64,000 nucleotides of DNA from Capitulum mitella (taxonomy: Eukaryota > Arthropoda > Thecostraca > Pollicipedomorpha > Pollicipedidae): positions 16,047,733-16,111,732 of the forward strand of contig CP099839.1 in NCBI GenBank assembly GCA_030062745.1, read 5' to 3'. The notes under the pieces were generated by a model. That model had not been told where the DNA came from. It worked only from the letters and a program-made list of their open reading frames with translations, and made no database searches. A program made the position numbers and the translations under genes. This document shows positions 11,803 to 21,795 of the stretch, piece after piece. Positions within the stretch are counted from its first letter, which is position 1. Every line of letters starts with the position of its first letter.

Positions 11803-14461
11803 CGGTCCTCATCTGTCCTACCCCGCAGGCCGGCCGCCGCCGCCCCGCCGGCGCTGCTACTGCTGCTGCTGCTGCTGCCTCTGCCTCTGCTGCCGGCGCT
11901 CGCCGCTGAGGGCGGCCGTCCGCTCAGCCGTCAGAAGCGCTTCATCTGCATGAACTACCCGGCCTGCTGCCTGCCGAGCGACACGTGCGGCTTCTTCTGT
12001 CCCGTGTGTCCGGCGTCCCGAGCGGCGCGGGCCGTGAAGAGGCCGGCCGGCGGCGACGCGGCGGCCGCGGCCGCTCCGGCCGGCCCGGCGCCGGCCCTGC
12101 AGAAGCTGGCGGCCGCCGGTCAGCTGACGGAGCGGGAGGTGGCCGTGCTGCAGGCGCTGGCCGCCGGCCGGCCGCCGCCGCCGCCGCCCGCTATGCTCCG
12201 ACTGCCGGCTCTGCAGCGGTTGGTGGCCAGCGGCCAACTCACCCGCAAAGAGGCCGCCAGCCTGGAGAACCTGGCCAAACGAGCTCGTGAACGGCAGGCC
12301 CGGGCCTCGGGGGCGCAGGCGGGAGTACCGCAAACGGGAGGACCACAGATGGCAGCAGCACAAACGGGAGGACCACAGATGGCAGCAGCACAAACGGGAG
12401 GACCACAGATGGGAGGAGCACAAACGGGAGGACCGCAGATGGCAGGAGCACAAACGGGAGGACCGCAGACCGGAGGAGCGGGAGGAGTCCGTGGCTCGCG
12501 CGGTCCCGCAACGGGAAGGCAGCAGCGTCGGATGCCGTCAGGCGGCGCTCAGATGGCGGACGTGGCCGGCACGCTGGCGGCCCTGCAGAAGGAGCTGCAG
12601 AAGATACGCGCCGAGCGAAAGAGCGTGACCGGGTCCCTGAAGCCCCTCCGGAAGCAGATCGACGGCCTGGTGCGCACCACAGAGATGCTGAAGGCGGAGG
12701 TGATGTTGATGAAGGTGGGCGGGCGGCCGGAGGCGGCGGGGACGGGTCTCCAGCGTGTCCGGGCAGGACCGGAGCCGGGTCAGCCGCCGGCCGCTGGCTC
12801 GCAGCGGAGACCGGCCTCCGGCGGAGGCTCTCCGTCACGGCCAGGTCGGCCTCGCAAGAACTTCACCTCGGCTCGCGGCGGACCGTCTCAAGGCACGGAA
12901 AGGCCGCAGACAAATCAGCGGCCGTCGGCACCTGTGCGGGCGGGTGTTACCAGAAAAACACCACCAGCGTCTCCCGGCCGGGTGGGTTTCACCCCAGAAA
13001 AGCCGACAGTCCCTCCTGCGCGGAAAGGTTTCACCCCCAAAGCACGAACGGCCCCTCTCGAGATGGCGGGTTTTATCCCAGCAAAGCCAACAACCCCTCC
13101 TGTGCGGACGGGTTTTATCCCAGAAAGGCCAACACCGCCTGTGCAGACGGGTTTTATCACAGAAAAGCCAACAACCCCTCCTGTGCGAACAGATTTTATC
13201 CCAGAAAAGCCGACACCGCCTCCTGTGCGGAAGGGATTTATCCCAGAAAGACCAACGATCCCTCGTGTACGGACGGGTTTTACCCCCACAAAACCAACAA
13301 CCCCTCCTGTGCGGACGGGTTTTACCCCTGAAAAGCCAACAACTTCTCTTGTGCGGACGGGTATTATCACAGAAAAACCAACAACCCCTCCTGCGCGAAC
13401 AGGTTTTATCCCAGAAAAGACAACACCGCCTGCTGTGCGGAAGGAATTTATCCCAGAAAGACCAACGACCCCTCGTGTACGGACGGGTGTTATCCCAACA
13501 AAACCAACAACCCCTACTGTGCGGACGGGTTTCATCCCTGAAAGGCCTGACAACGCCTCCTGTGGGGAAGGTAATTATCGCAGAAAGGCCAACGATCCGC
13601 TATGTACGGACGGGTTTTATCCCAACAAAACCAACATCCCCTACTGTGCGGACGGATTTTGTCCTAGATAGGCCAACGACCCCTCGTGTACGGACGGGTA
13701 CCGTCCCAAAACGGCTACAAACTCCCTCGGTGCGGCAGAGTTTTATTCCGGAGCAGCCAATAACCCCTTCTTCGCGTGAAGGTCTTAAACCGAAAAAGCC
13801 AACAACCCCGTCTGTGCGGATTGGTTCTACACCAGAGCAGCGCCCAATACCTACGCGTATAGGCTTTATTCCAGCAATCCCTACACATTCTGTGCGTCTG
13901 GATTTTATCACAGAGAAGCCCCCCGTGAGGCCCGGTTTTGTCGCAGAACAATCGCCGTCGCCATCTGCCGTTCGATCTGGATTCATCCCCGACCAGAAGC
14001 CCTTCTCTGGTGTGCGTGGAGACAAGGCGGCGAAGGGCGAAACGAACGAAATATTTAGCTCGAATGTCAGGTCTGTGACCAGTGGTGACGTGACCGAAGC
14101 CGCATCATCGTCACCTTCCACCGTTCCCGCCTCAGTCGGTCCCAGAGCCTCGCCCGGCCCGTCTCCGGGCGCTGCCCCGGCGGCTCCCAGAGCGGGCCGC
14201 CGTCAGGAACCAGTTGGTCTCGGGGCCTCCATCGGTCAGGGCAGGTCCGGCAGTTCGGGCGCGGACCAGGGGCTGACCGCGGCCGGCCAGGAGCGGACCG
14301 CGGCCGGCCGTGAGCTGCTCCGGCTGATCGGTGGTCCGCCCGGCGACCGGACGATCCAGGTGGTGCCCCCACCAGACCTCACCGCCGGTAGGCAGACCAG
14401 GGTGCCCCCCGGCCCTCAGTGTCCGCAGACAGGGCCGACACATTGGCAGACGGCTGGATAA
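11803..14461 (+). CDS. Secreted proline-rich tandem-repeat protein with furin-like site (unrecognised; single-base frame break)
   Basis: I do not recognise the family. The exon probably starts at 11,803 after a TTTTCACTCGATCAG acceptor; a second acceptor lies at 11,828. No in-frame ATG exists at its start, so a short upstream exon is needed (candidate 11,689-11,697, M-S-S). Domains in order: a hydrophobic signal core (eight leucines, then PLPLLPALAA); a furin-type RQKR site at 11,929-11,940; six cysteines spaced C-x5-CC-x5-C-x3-C-x2-C (11,947-12,007); an Ala/Arg-rich stretch; about five 10-residue TGGPQMAAAQ-like units; a probable coiled coil (12,553-12,720); then roughly twenty 14-residue units of the type VRTGFIPEKPTTPP; and a Ser/Pro/Gly tail. 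The repeat frame shifts by +1 at G13549, which is extra relative to the repeat unit; past it the same peptide pattern continues to the TAA at 14,461. Ignoring that base gives about 885 residues. Secretion with Pro/Lys/Thr repeats suggests an extracellular structural or adhesive protein, by inference only. Confidence 0.6.
12331..12480 (+). repeat. 30-bp coding tandem repeat
   Basis: About five units of CAAACGGGAGGACCACAGAT plus ten further bases encode TGGPQMAAAQ-type decapeptides inside the secreted protein. The units are nearly identical in DNA sequence, indicating recent expansion or homogenisation. The variable positions alternate between Ala-Ala-Ala, Gly-Gly-Ala and Ala-Gly-Ala. Confidence 0.85.
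12985..13920 (+). repeat. 42-bp (14-codon) coding tandem repeat
   Basis: The unit encodes (V/A)RTGFIPEKPTTPP with substitutions at most positions. The early units (12,985-13,540) are well conserved and in one frame. Units after 13,549 are in the next frame and more diverged. Because 42 is a multiple of three, the array also keeps two other sense frames and an antisense frame open over hundreds of bases; those are shadows. Confidence 0.85.
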
Positions 14462-15797
14462 GGTCGTCGGCAGTGTACTAACGGCTTAAATCAGGGGCCT
14501 TTCACAGATCGTACCGCGAAGATATTGTTTTTGTGAGCGCAGTAGAACTTTCTTATGTTATGTGGCTTCTTGGATGTAATTCATTGTTGTTTCAGGGGTC
14601 TTATACAGTCGGCAGTTCCTTTCAAAGATGTGCATCGGCCAGCAATGGCTGATAAGAACTCCCTCTTTCGAAATCGCAACCTGTGCGTATGGAATCTCCC
14701 AATGCGATCAATTGGCGACAGTGCCCGAGCATTCGTACTCGGTGACGAACAGTTTCGTACGTTTTGTATTCAACCTCAAACGCCATCAGAAGGTGTAACT
14801 TGGCAACAGTTGTAACGACGAATACACACTGACCGCTCTTGTTTACCGACCGTCTCGCCGGGAGCCGTGACGCAACAGAAAGTGCCTCCGCGGCGGCGGC
14901 CGCCGGCTGACGCACGCAGCCAATGTCACGAGCTTTGTGTCCCGCTGCCGTCCGGCCGCACAGAGGGCACAGATGACGCGCGCGCAACAGCCAACAAAGG
15001 TGAACAAGTCCTGCGAGGATGATGGCGCACCATTCGGCCAACAACGGCGGAACTGCCCAGCTGCGGCGGTGCAGCGGCCCGCCGCCGGCGCCTGTTTGCC
15101 GGGCGGTCCGTGCAAACAGCTCGACGGCGGCGCGTGAGAGCGAGGACCGTCCGGGCCCTGTTGGGCGCCTGGCTCTGGTCTGGCGGAACGGCAAGGTCTC
15201 GGCCGCAGGACGGCCGGCAGAGAGAGGACGTGGGGTGTACTACGTGACGGGGCAGATTCAGGCAGCTCCTCTCTGAGCGTCGTGTTCATGGGCAACAGGC
15301 CCTACCTGATGCGATTCTAATTCAAGGAACAATTTCGTCTGGTTGCACGAGTAGACTGCTGTGAAGAGGATTTTCGATAGTCTAATCAAGCGAGAAATCC
15401 CCACACTTGAGACAACGGAAATCAAAGCAGTACCAAAGCCTGGGACACTTTTCCTCCTGTCTTCTCGTCGCAGGGGAGCGTATCACAATGTTCTGGAGCT
15501 CCCAGAGAGCTATTCAGTGTCATCATAACGCCGCAGAGCACGGCCAGCCGACTGACGGGAAGTTACAGCAGCAGATGGATGGTAAGCGGCGCACTGCGGT
15601 TCGCGTTCGGCTGGTGATGTGATTGTGTGGTGTTTCATCGGTTTTTCATGATCCAGTGCACCCACTTTCACCGTTCCGCGTCTGAACCGATTGCAGAAGC
15701 ATAGCGTAAGCTCAGCGGCGTGTTGTTTCGTCGAGCCGCGACCAGAGGTGAAGCACCCAGCATGTGTTCGCTCCCCAGATTTTCGACACTTCGATTC
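14462..15797. other. Intergenic, with a GC-rich patch at about 14,860-15,290
   Basis: No gene is supported. The GC-rich patch is open on both strands (150-190 codons on the minus strand, under 90 on the plus strand). None of these frames shows a recognisable motif or a coding-like amino-acid composition. It could be a CpG-rich regulatory region or an unrecognised exon. Confidence 0.4.
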
Positions 15798-16130
15798 ATG
15801 CCGCTGAGCGACTGGAACATCGACCCGAACAAGGTGTGGTCCGCGTCAATCGGTGACTGGGACATCAAGACTGACCGTTTTTTCCGTGCCGCTAAGTGAC
15901 TGGCGCCTCAGGACTGACAAAGTTTGTTCCGTGCCGCTAAGTGACTGGCACCTCAGGACTGACAAGGTTTGTTCTGTGCCGCTAAGTGACTGGCACCTCA
16001 GGATTGACAAGGTTTGTTCCCTGTCGCTCGGTGACTTGAATCGCAGTACTGATCAGGTTTGGTCCGTGTCTGGGACAGTGACTGAAATCTCAGGTTTGAC
16101 TAGGCTCGGCTCCGTGACTAGGGTCTGAGG
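15798..16130 (+). repeat. 45-bp minisatellite able to encode a 15-residue repeat
   Basis: GTGCCGCTAAGTGACTGGC followed by 26 further bases recurs at 15,886, 15,931 and 15,976. More diverged units lie on both sides, the first beginning ATGCCGCTGAGCGACTGG at 15,798. The central units read VPLSDWHLRTDKVCS in a frame that stays open from 15,853 to 16,128. The first units read the same motif in a different frame, with the shift at a T6 run near 15,878. No splice sites or homology support a gene, so it is listed as a repeat. Confidence 0.7.
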
Positions 16131-16689
16131 ACTGACGGGCAAGACGAATCGCTTTGAAATCTGCATAGAAAATTATGCCGTCCCTTCAGCATCAAACGGC
16201 TGTCCTCGCCATGGAAAAACATATGTTGTGAATTCGGTAAAGTTTACCGAGTTTCGTGACGCTGCGCACGATTGATGAAGGTCATGGTTGGTGGTTGCCG
16301 CCGCAGAGGGCGCAAACTCCGCGTAATATGTAAATCGTTCCGGTTCCTTGCGCGTCGTGCGATTGGCGTTCTCTGGAGCGAAGTCAAACAGCCTCGCTGA
16401 TACCATGAATCGGTTATGCTGTAATCCTCTCGCTTGGGTTTTAGCAGGGAGAGGTGCGTCAGTAAGGAAACAGTGCTCCCGCCGAGTGGAGTGTCAGCGC
16501 CAGGCGCACAGAATCCCGTCACCGAACAAGGCATGCGCCGAGTAAGTAGTAACAGACAGGCTGCGTTTGTCATTGTAAGGCACTATGTTGTCGATTAAAA
16601 TGAATTGTGGGCAATAAGATTTGGTTCACAATGACCGTCAGATTACATTTTCCGGCTTCAACAAAATCGCTCATGCCTAAAGCTTATTT

Positions 16690-17920
16690 CCAACAGGGGG
16701 GGGGGGGGTGAGTGGGGCGCTGGATCCACCCTCCCTCAGGTTTTTTGCTTGCCAATTTCAGGGGTTTTGAAGTAGCTTCACGAGACTTCGTGACTTTTCC
16801 CAATTATTTGTCCTACGTATTGTCACAAAATTTAGTAATTCTATTTTGCTCAGGGACGAGACCAGGCAACGTTTTTGAGAGGCATCTCAGGCCATTTTTG
16901 GCCCTTTTCAGGGTAAAGGGAAAATGACTGTCAAAAGAAGCGTTTTTAAGATAAAACTTGAAACTTTATATGGATGTATAGGTAAATAGTTGGGCAACAC
17001 GCAAATACAATTTTGTTCATCTGAGGTCAATTTACAATGTCAGGTCAAGGTCAAAGCCAAAATTTAGTTTTATAACAAATATTTTGGCGCTATTTTTCAA
17101 GCTCGGAATATATGTCACGTACAAGGGCGCTCTCTACTTGTGTACCAAGTTTCAGCTCGATATCAGGTCGGGTCACGGAGCTATGACCTAAAATGTCAGT
17201 GCGAGTACGCTATATCAAAACAGCCGTAAAATGGAATTTCAGAAATAGAGCGAATCCAAATGATTGGAAACGTTTTCAGATAACATTAAACGCACACGAG
17301 ATCATTCCAAGTGATTCTAAGGCTATTGGAGGTCATTTAAGGTCAAAGGTCGTAAGTTGACCTGAAGAACATGTGACCATGACAGTCCCCCTTTTCATGT
17401 TCCTGGCACCGCCTATGCTAGCAATATACCAACGCTGTAATACGATTTGTACTTCTTCAGCATAACGTAGCTAGTAGAAGCTAAAAAGGTGTTTTTAACT
17501 TCCTTGAAAACTCGGTTTTTGAAAAACTAATCCTCCTGTTTTTGAAACCCTATGAACGCCTATGAATTTTCTTAAAATTATAATTATTATTAAAATTATT
17601 TTAAAAAATATATGGACCTATGGTAAAAGTCTTATCCATAATCTCCCGATTCATGCCAGATTCATCAAAATCGGCCTATAAACAACAGAGTTATAACAAG
17701 TTCAAAAATATTCCCCATTTTGACTTTTTTGCCCCCTGTATCTTTCCCCTTCAAAATTTTGAAAACGTCTCTTCACAGAAATGTAGTTAACGTCATGGCA
17801 AATCGATTGCCGTTTGTTGGGATGAAATCGGATGTGTGGTTCTCAAGATCTCGGCGGGGACCGAATCCACCCCCTGCCGGGAATCAGCCATACGTCTAGC
17901 CCTCCGGGAATAGAGTGAAG
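16690..17920 (+). mobile_element. Non-autonomous DNA-transposon-like element, copy 1 (family C, about 1.2 kb)
   Basis: Most of this stretch aligns by eye, in the same orientation, with 57,982-59,195. Shared blocks include CTTGCCAATT(T/C)CAGG, CCAGGCAACGTTTTT, TAAATAGTTGGGCAA and ACATGTGACCATGAC. The right end, CCCTCCGGGAATAGAGTGAA, is close to the reverse complement of the other copy's left end (TTAACCCTATTCCCGGCAGGG), so the family has terminal inverted repeats. This copy's left end is degraded by a G-run at 16,696. No transposase frame is present. Confidence 0.7.
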
Positions 17921-18289
17921 GCAATTGCGCACGCTTATTAGGGAACCACCACGACCAGTTTTCTTTTAGCGTGACCGTCGACGCTGGTCGCGGGACGGAC
18001 TAGGGAAAAGCATTGAAGTGATATACCGGACTCCATTGCTGTCGTGAGCTCATCGATAAACGATAATACTAGGACCATGCCACATTCCTAACGGTTGTTT
18101 TCATGGTGTTGATGCAGTTGACAGCTAATACAGTTGTTTTCATGGCACGCTGCTTTTGGCCCATTTCCCTATATGTTTCGTTACGTTGCAGTCTGGGTGT
18201 AGCGGCCCGTAGGCAGGTATGGCTGCTGCCCCACCAACTCTGGGTTTTTCCAACACTAGTCCTAAGGTGTTGGATGGGGTTCCCCGTTA

Positions 18290-18655
18290 CTACTTCTCAT
18301 ACCGCTAAACGACATTACTGCTACGCGACAGTCCTGCTACGCGACACTACGTCTAACGATAGTACTGCTACACGTCACCATCTCTAACGGCAGCACTGCT
18401 ATGTGGCACTTCTACACGACATTACTACTAACGACACCACCGCCACGCGAAGCTACTGCTAACGACTTTACTGCTAACGACTTTGCTGCTAATGACTGCT
18501 GATGACACCGCTGCTTAAAGACGCTACTGTTTAAGACACAGTTGCTAAACGACAACACTGCTAACTACACTCCTGCTAAACGACACTTCTGCAAACAACA
18601 CTACTGCTAAATGACAATACTTCCACCGACATTACTGCTACCGCCACTACTGCTA
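18290..18655 (+). repeat. Left arm of a large inverted minisatellite array
   Basis: Irregular units of about 14-18 bp centred on TACTGCTAACGACA fill this stretch. The same unit in reverse complement fills 18,835-19,425, so the two arrays face each other across about 180 bp of unrelated sequence. Confidence 0.75.
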
Positions 18656-18834
18656 ACTTGACCTGGGTGTTCATTTTTCACATCAAGTATCGTGGGTATT
18701 CATTTAGAATGACAGTTTCATGCATCTGCCGTAGTCTGTTTGGAAGCCATTGGGAATAAACCAAACCCATGCCAGCAGTAAGAAGTTTTGCGCCTTGAGC
18801 AGCTGTGTAGTTAACAGTGACGTCGCTTACAGGT

Positions 18835-19425
18835 ACTCAGTAGCAGTGAAGTCGTACAGCAGTAGTGCCAGTAACCGTAGTGTGGTGTCAGTGGTTCTGT
18901 ATGTAGCAGTAGTGTCGGGTAGCAGTAGTGTTGGTAGCAGTAATGTGTAGCAGTTATGTCGGTAGCCGCACTGTCGGTAGCAGCAGTGTCGGTAGCAGCA
19001 GTGTCGCGTAGCAGTAATGTCGTGTAGCAATGCGGTCGGTAGCAGTAGTGTCTGTATCAGTCGTGTCGTGTAGCAGTGATGTGTAAAAGTACTGTCTGTA
19101 GCAGTAGTCCAGTAATAGCGGTAGCAGTAATGCCATGTAGCAGTGGTGTCGTGCAGAAGTACTGTCGGTAGTAATAGTGCCATTGGCAGTAGTGTCGCGA
19201 AGTATTATTTTCGTTCTTTTAGCAACGTGCCATGTAGTAGTGCAGTAGTAGTGTCATGTAGTAGTGCTGTCGTTACTTGTCTGTCTAGTGCTGTCGTTAG
19301 CGGTAGTATCGTGTAACAGTACTGATGTTAGCAGCGCCGTCGTTAGCAGTAATGTCGTTAGCAGTATTGGGGTAGCAGTAGTCGTTAGCAGTATTGGAGT
19401 AACAATAATGTCGTGCTACCTTTGG
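18835..19425 (-). repeat. Right arm of the inverted minisatellite array
   Basis: Units of the form GTAGCAGTAGTGTCG, with spacing of about 14-18 bp, are the reverse complement of the left-arm unit. A transcript crossing both arms could fold into a long imperfect hairpin. The open frames in the arms are Ser/Val-rich on one strand and Leu/Thr/Tyr-rich on the other, and are products of the repeat. Confidence 0.75.
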
Positions 19426-21096
19426 ATGGAAAGAAACAGCCTTAGCCCTATTCCGAGACCTAAATTTTAGAGCCAAATCTTGCTGGGTGGGGGGCGGGGC
19501 TCGTCGGCTCCCTTCATATCTCGGGAACAAACCGCCTGACTCAGGTGCGAGACGGCTGAAACGGATCCTTGTGACCTAATCTACAACTCTACGTCCTTCA
19601 AAATCCGAAAAAGCTTCCATGCTGGTGTCAGGAACCAGAAAAGGAACTTTTGTAGCATGCTCATTGGTTGCCATTTGATCGGGTGTTCTTGGTAGGAGGC
19701 TCTGAAGAATAAATGGAAGTAGTACGCCATGTTCGAAAACGTACGTCTGGGCCAAAATTCCTCCAAAGGTTTATTAGTGGCGCATCCAGGGACTATACAA
19801 GCGAGGGTAATGTACGACGAACTTTTGCCGTCTGAAAAGAACCAAAATGAACCACTTAACTTCTTTCTATACTTTGGAGCACAAAAAGAGAAACTGGCTT
19901 ACAATAACGGTGTCAGGAACGAACAATGGGAGGCTTGCACCTTGATTTGTAATGCATACGAAAGTATTCATGTCAGTGCGCATATTGTGACTGTAAACGC
20001 CCGTGGTCTGAGAGCCAGGAACCTGCTTGGAGGGCGATGTGAAGGACCTTCTTGCCTCAATGTTTTTAAGTGGTGATGATACCTAAAACAGGATGAAAGT
20101 TATTGCGACCCAACATGCATTTTTATAGAAATAGTGACGACCAGTGACAGTGCCAGGGGTCTGAAAAAGGATGTTAAAACCATTTTTCTGGCGCATTCAT
20201 CACTCTTATTTATGATACCAAGAACGGTACCGTGCGTCTGGCGCGGTATATGGGCCCTACGTAGAGTTTCCCTGGATCCGCTCCTGGCAAAATGCACCAT
20301 AGGTTATATGTGAAGACACATATCGTTCACGTCAAGGCGCAGACCAATCCGAAGGCGTCCTTGGAATCGCATTATGTGGACGTTGGGTTCGTGGCATGGT
20401 CCACTGTGTGCCCATTTTCGGCCCCCTGGATCCGCTCCTGCTGTCCTTATGTTGCCTTTACATCTCAGAACAAGCAAAGAATATGAATAAAGCATAACGA
20501 ATGCTATATCTACCCTTGATCTGGCAATGAAGATTAAGTATTTTGCCGAAAGTAATGCCTCGAGTGACCCGTCTTCCTCCCCTGGATCCGCCACTGCATT
20601 CATGAAATGTAACGCGCTGTAACGCATGAAATGAACAGGTGCTTTTCGAAAAATGGCGACCTGATTCTCAAAACACCGAACAGAACACGTCTGGTGCATT
20701 GGCACGAAAGTCCCGCCGAACATCCCTGCCGAAAACTCGCCCTGGACCCGCATCCGATAAAACTGCAAACTCAATTTTTTCACTGTATGCGGAAAAGACT
20801 TTAGGAGAAGTCACCGAGTGTCATGATTCTGTCTCAGGCCGTTCAGAAATGACAAGTGAAAAACCTCAAGCGGGTTTATTAAGCCCCTCCTTAGCCCGCG
20901 ATAAGGCTAAAGTGGTTCTTCGCATACCAGCTTTCAAAGCGCTCCTACATGGATGGTTGCAGCAGTGCGAAACTGGTCGGAGTTGGTAACAGGAGCAGCT
21001 GTTTCACTCCTTGGGAGAATACAACCGTGGCTCCGTAGCCCACCAAAAAGTGAAAAATTAAAATAGCTATTGTTACCGCGAAAATGGCTATTGTTA
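19426..21096. other. Intergenic; three copies of a short GGATCC-containing motif
   Basis: No gene is supported. CCCTGGATCCGC(C/T) occurs near 20,271, 20,424 and 20,581, spaced about 155 bp apart, each at a change of sequence character. These may be ends of nested or degraded repeats. A 115-codon frame at 19,729-20,076 has no convincing domain. Confidence 0.45.
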
Positions 21097-21262
21097 GGGA
21101 GTCACGCCTCTCCTGAGTCAGCCGTGTACCAGGGAGTCATGCCTCTCCTGAATCAGCCTTGTACCGGGAGTTAGGCCTCTCCTGAGTCAGCCGTGTACTT
21201 GGGAGTCATGCCTCTCCTGAGTCAGCCGTGTACCGTGGAGTCACGCCTCTCCTGCGCGTACC
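21097..21262 (+). repeat. Minisatellite, about 38-bp unit, roughly four copies
   Basis: GGGAGTCACGCCTCTCCTGA followed by GTCAGCCGTGTACC repeats about four times, with small differences and one shortened unit. It ends in a fifth, partial copy where the GC-rich segment begins. Confidence 0.8.
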
Positions 21263-21479
21263 GGGCCAGTCCTCTCGTGAGGCCGTGCCGCCATCCAAGG
21301 TGATCGGGTCGATGCGTCAGGCGGGGAAGCCGACTGGGCGGGCGACACTTCCCCACTGGCGGCGTCCCGCTGGTCGGAGCACCGAGGCCCGCCCAGTCGA
21401 GCAGAACAGCGGCCGAGGACGGGGTCGCACGCCGCCGATCCACGGCACTTCCGTCACGGGGCGCGCTCCAGAGGCCGGC

Positions 21480-21795
21480 GGAGGGGCGAGATCAGGAATG
21501 AGGTCCTGACAGGTGACCGGCCCGCACCAGACGTCGGTCCGGAACAGGAAAGGTCGGCAGAGGCGCGAGATCAGGACTGAGGTCCTGACAGGTGACCGGC
21601 CCGCGCCAGACGTCGGTCCGGAACAGGAGAGGCCGGCAGAGGCGCGAGATCAGGACTGAGGTCCTGACAGGCGACCGGCCCGCGCCAAACGTCGGTCTGG
21701 AACAGGAGAGGCCTGCAGAGGCACGAGTTCAGGACCGAGGTCCTGACAGGTGACCGGCCCGCACCAGACGTCGGCCTGGAACAGGAGCTTCCGTG
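21480..21795 (+). repeat. 79-bp GC-rich tandem repeat, about four copies
   Basis: GGTCCTGACAGGTGACCGGC begins at 21,502, 21,581, 21,660 and 21,739, an exact 79-base period. Units differ by a few substitutions. Since 79 is not a multiple of three, the array is not expected to be coding. The unit contains GACGTCGGTCCGG. Confidence 0.88.

Noticed and set aside
12755-13550. Plus-strand frame rich in QKSQQPLLCGRVL-like units over the 14-codon repeat
   Set aside because: It is the neighbouring frame of the same 42-bp repeat. Only the frame with the signal peptide and Pro-rich units continues through both halves. Its part after 13,550 is accepted as the shifted continuation.
12915-13553. Minus-strand 212-codon Gly/Val-rich repeat frame
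   Set aside because: Antisense shadow of the 42-bp coding repeat, whose length is a multiple of three and so keeps several frames open.
19729-20076. 115-codon frame ending with a TVNARGLRARNL motif reminiscent of LINE endonuclease N-termini
   Set aside because: The similarity is limited to a few residues, no endonuclease or reverse transcriptase motifs follow, and the frame ends at 20,076.
21480-21795. Regularly spaced repeats resembling a CRISPR layout
   Set aside because: The units are contiguous tandem copies with no unique spacers, in eukaryotic DNA.
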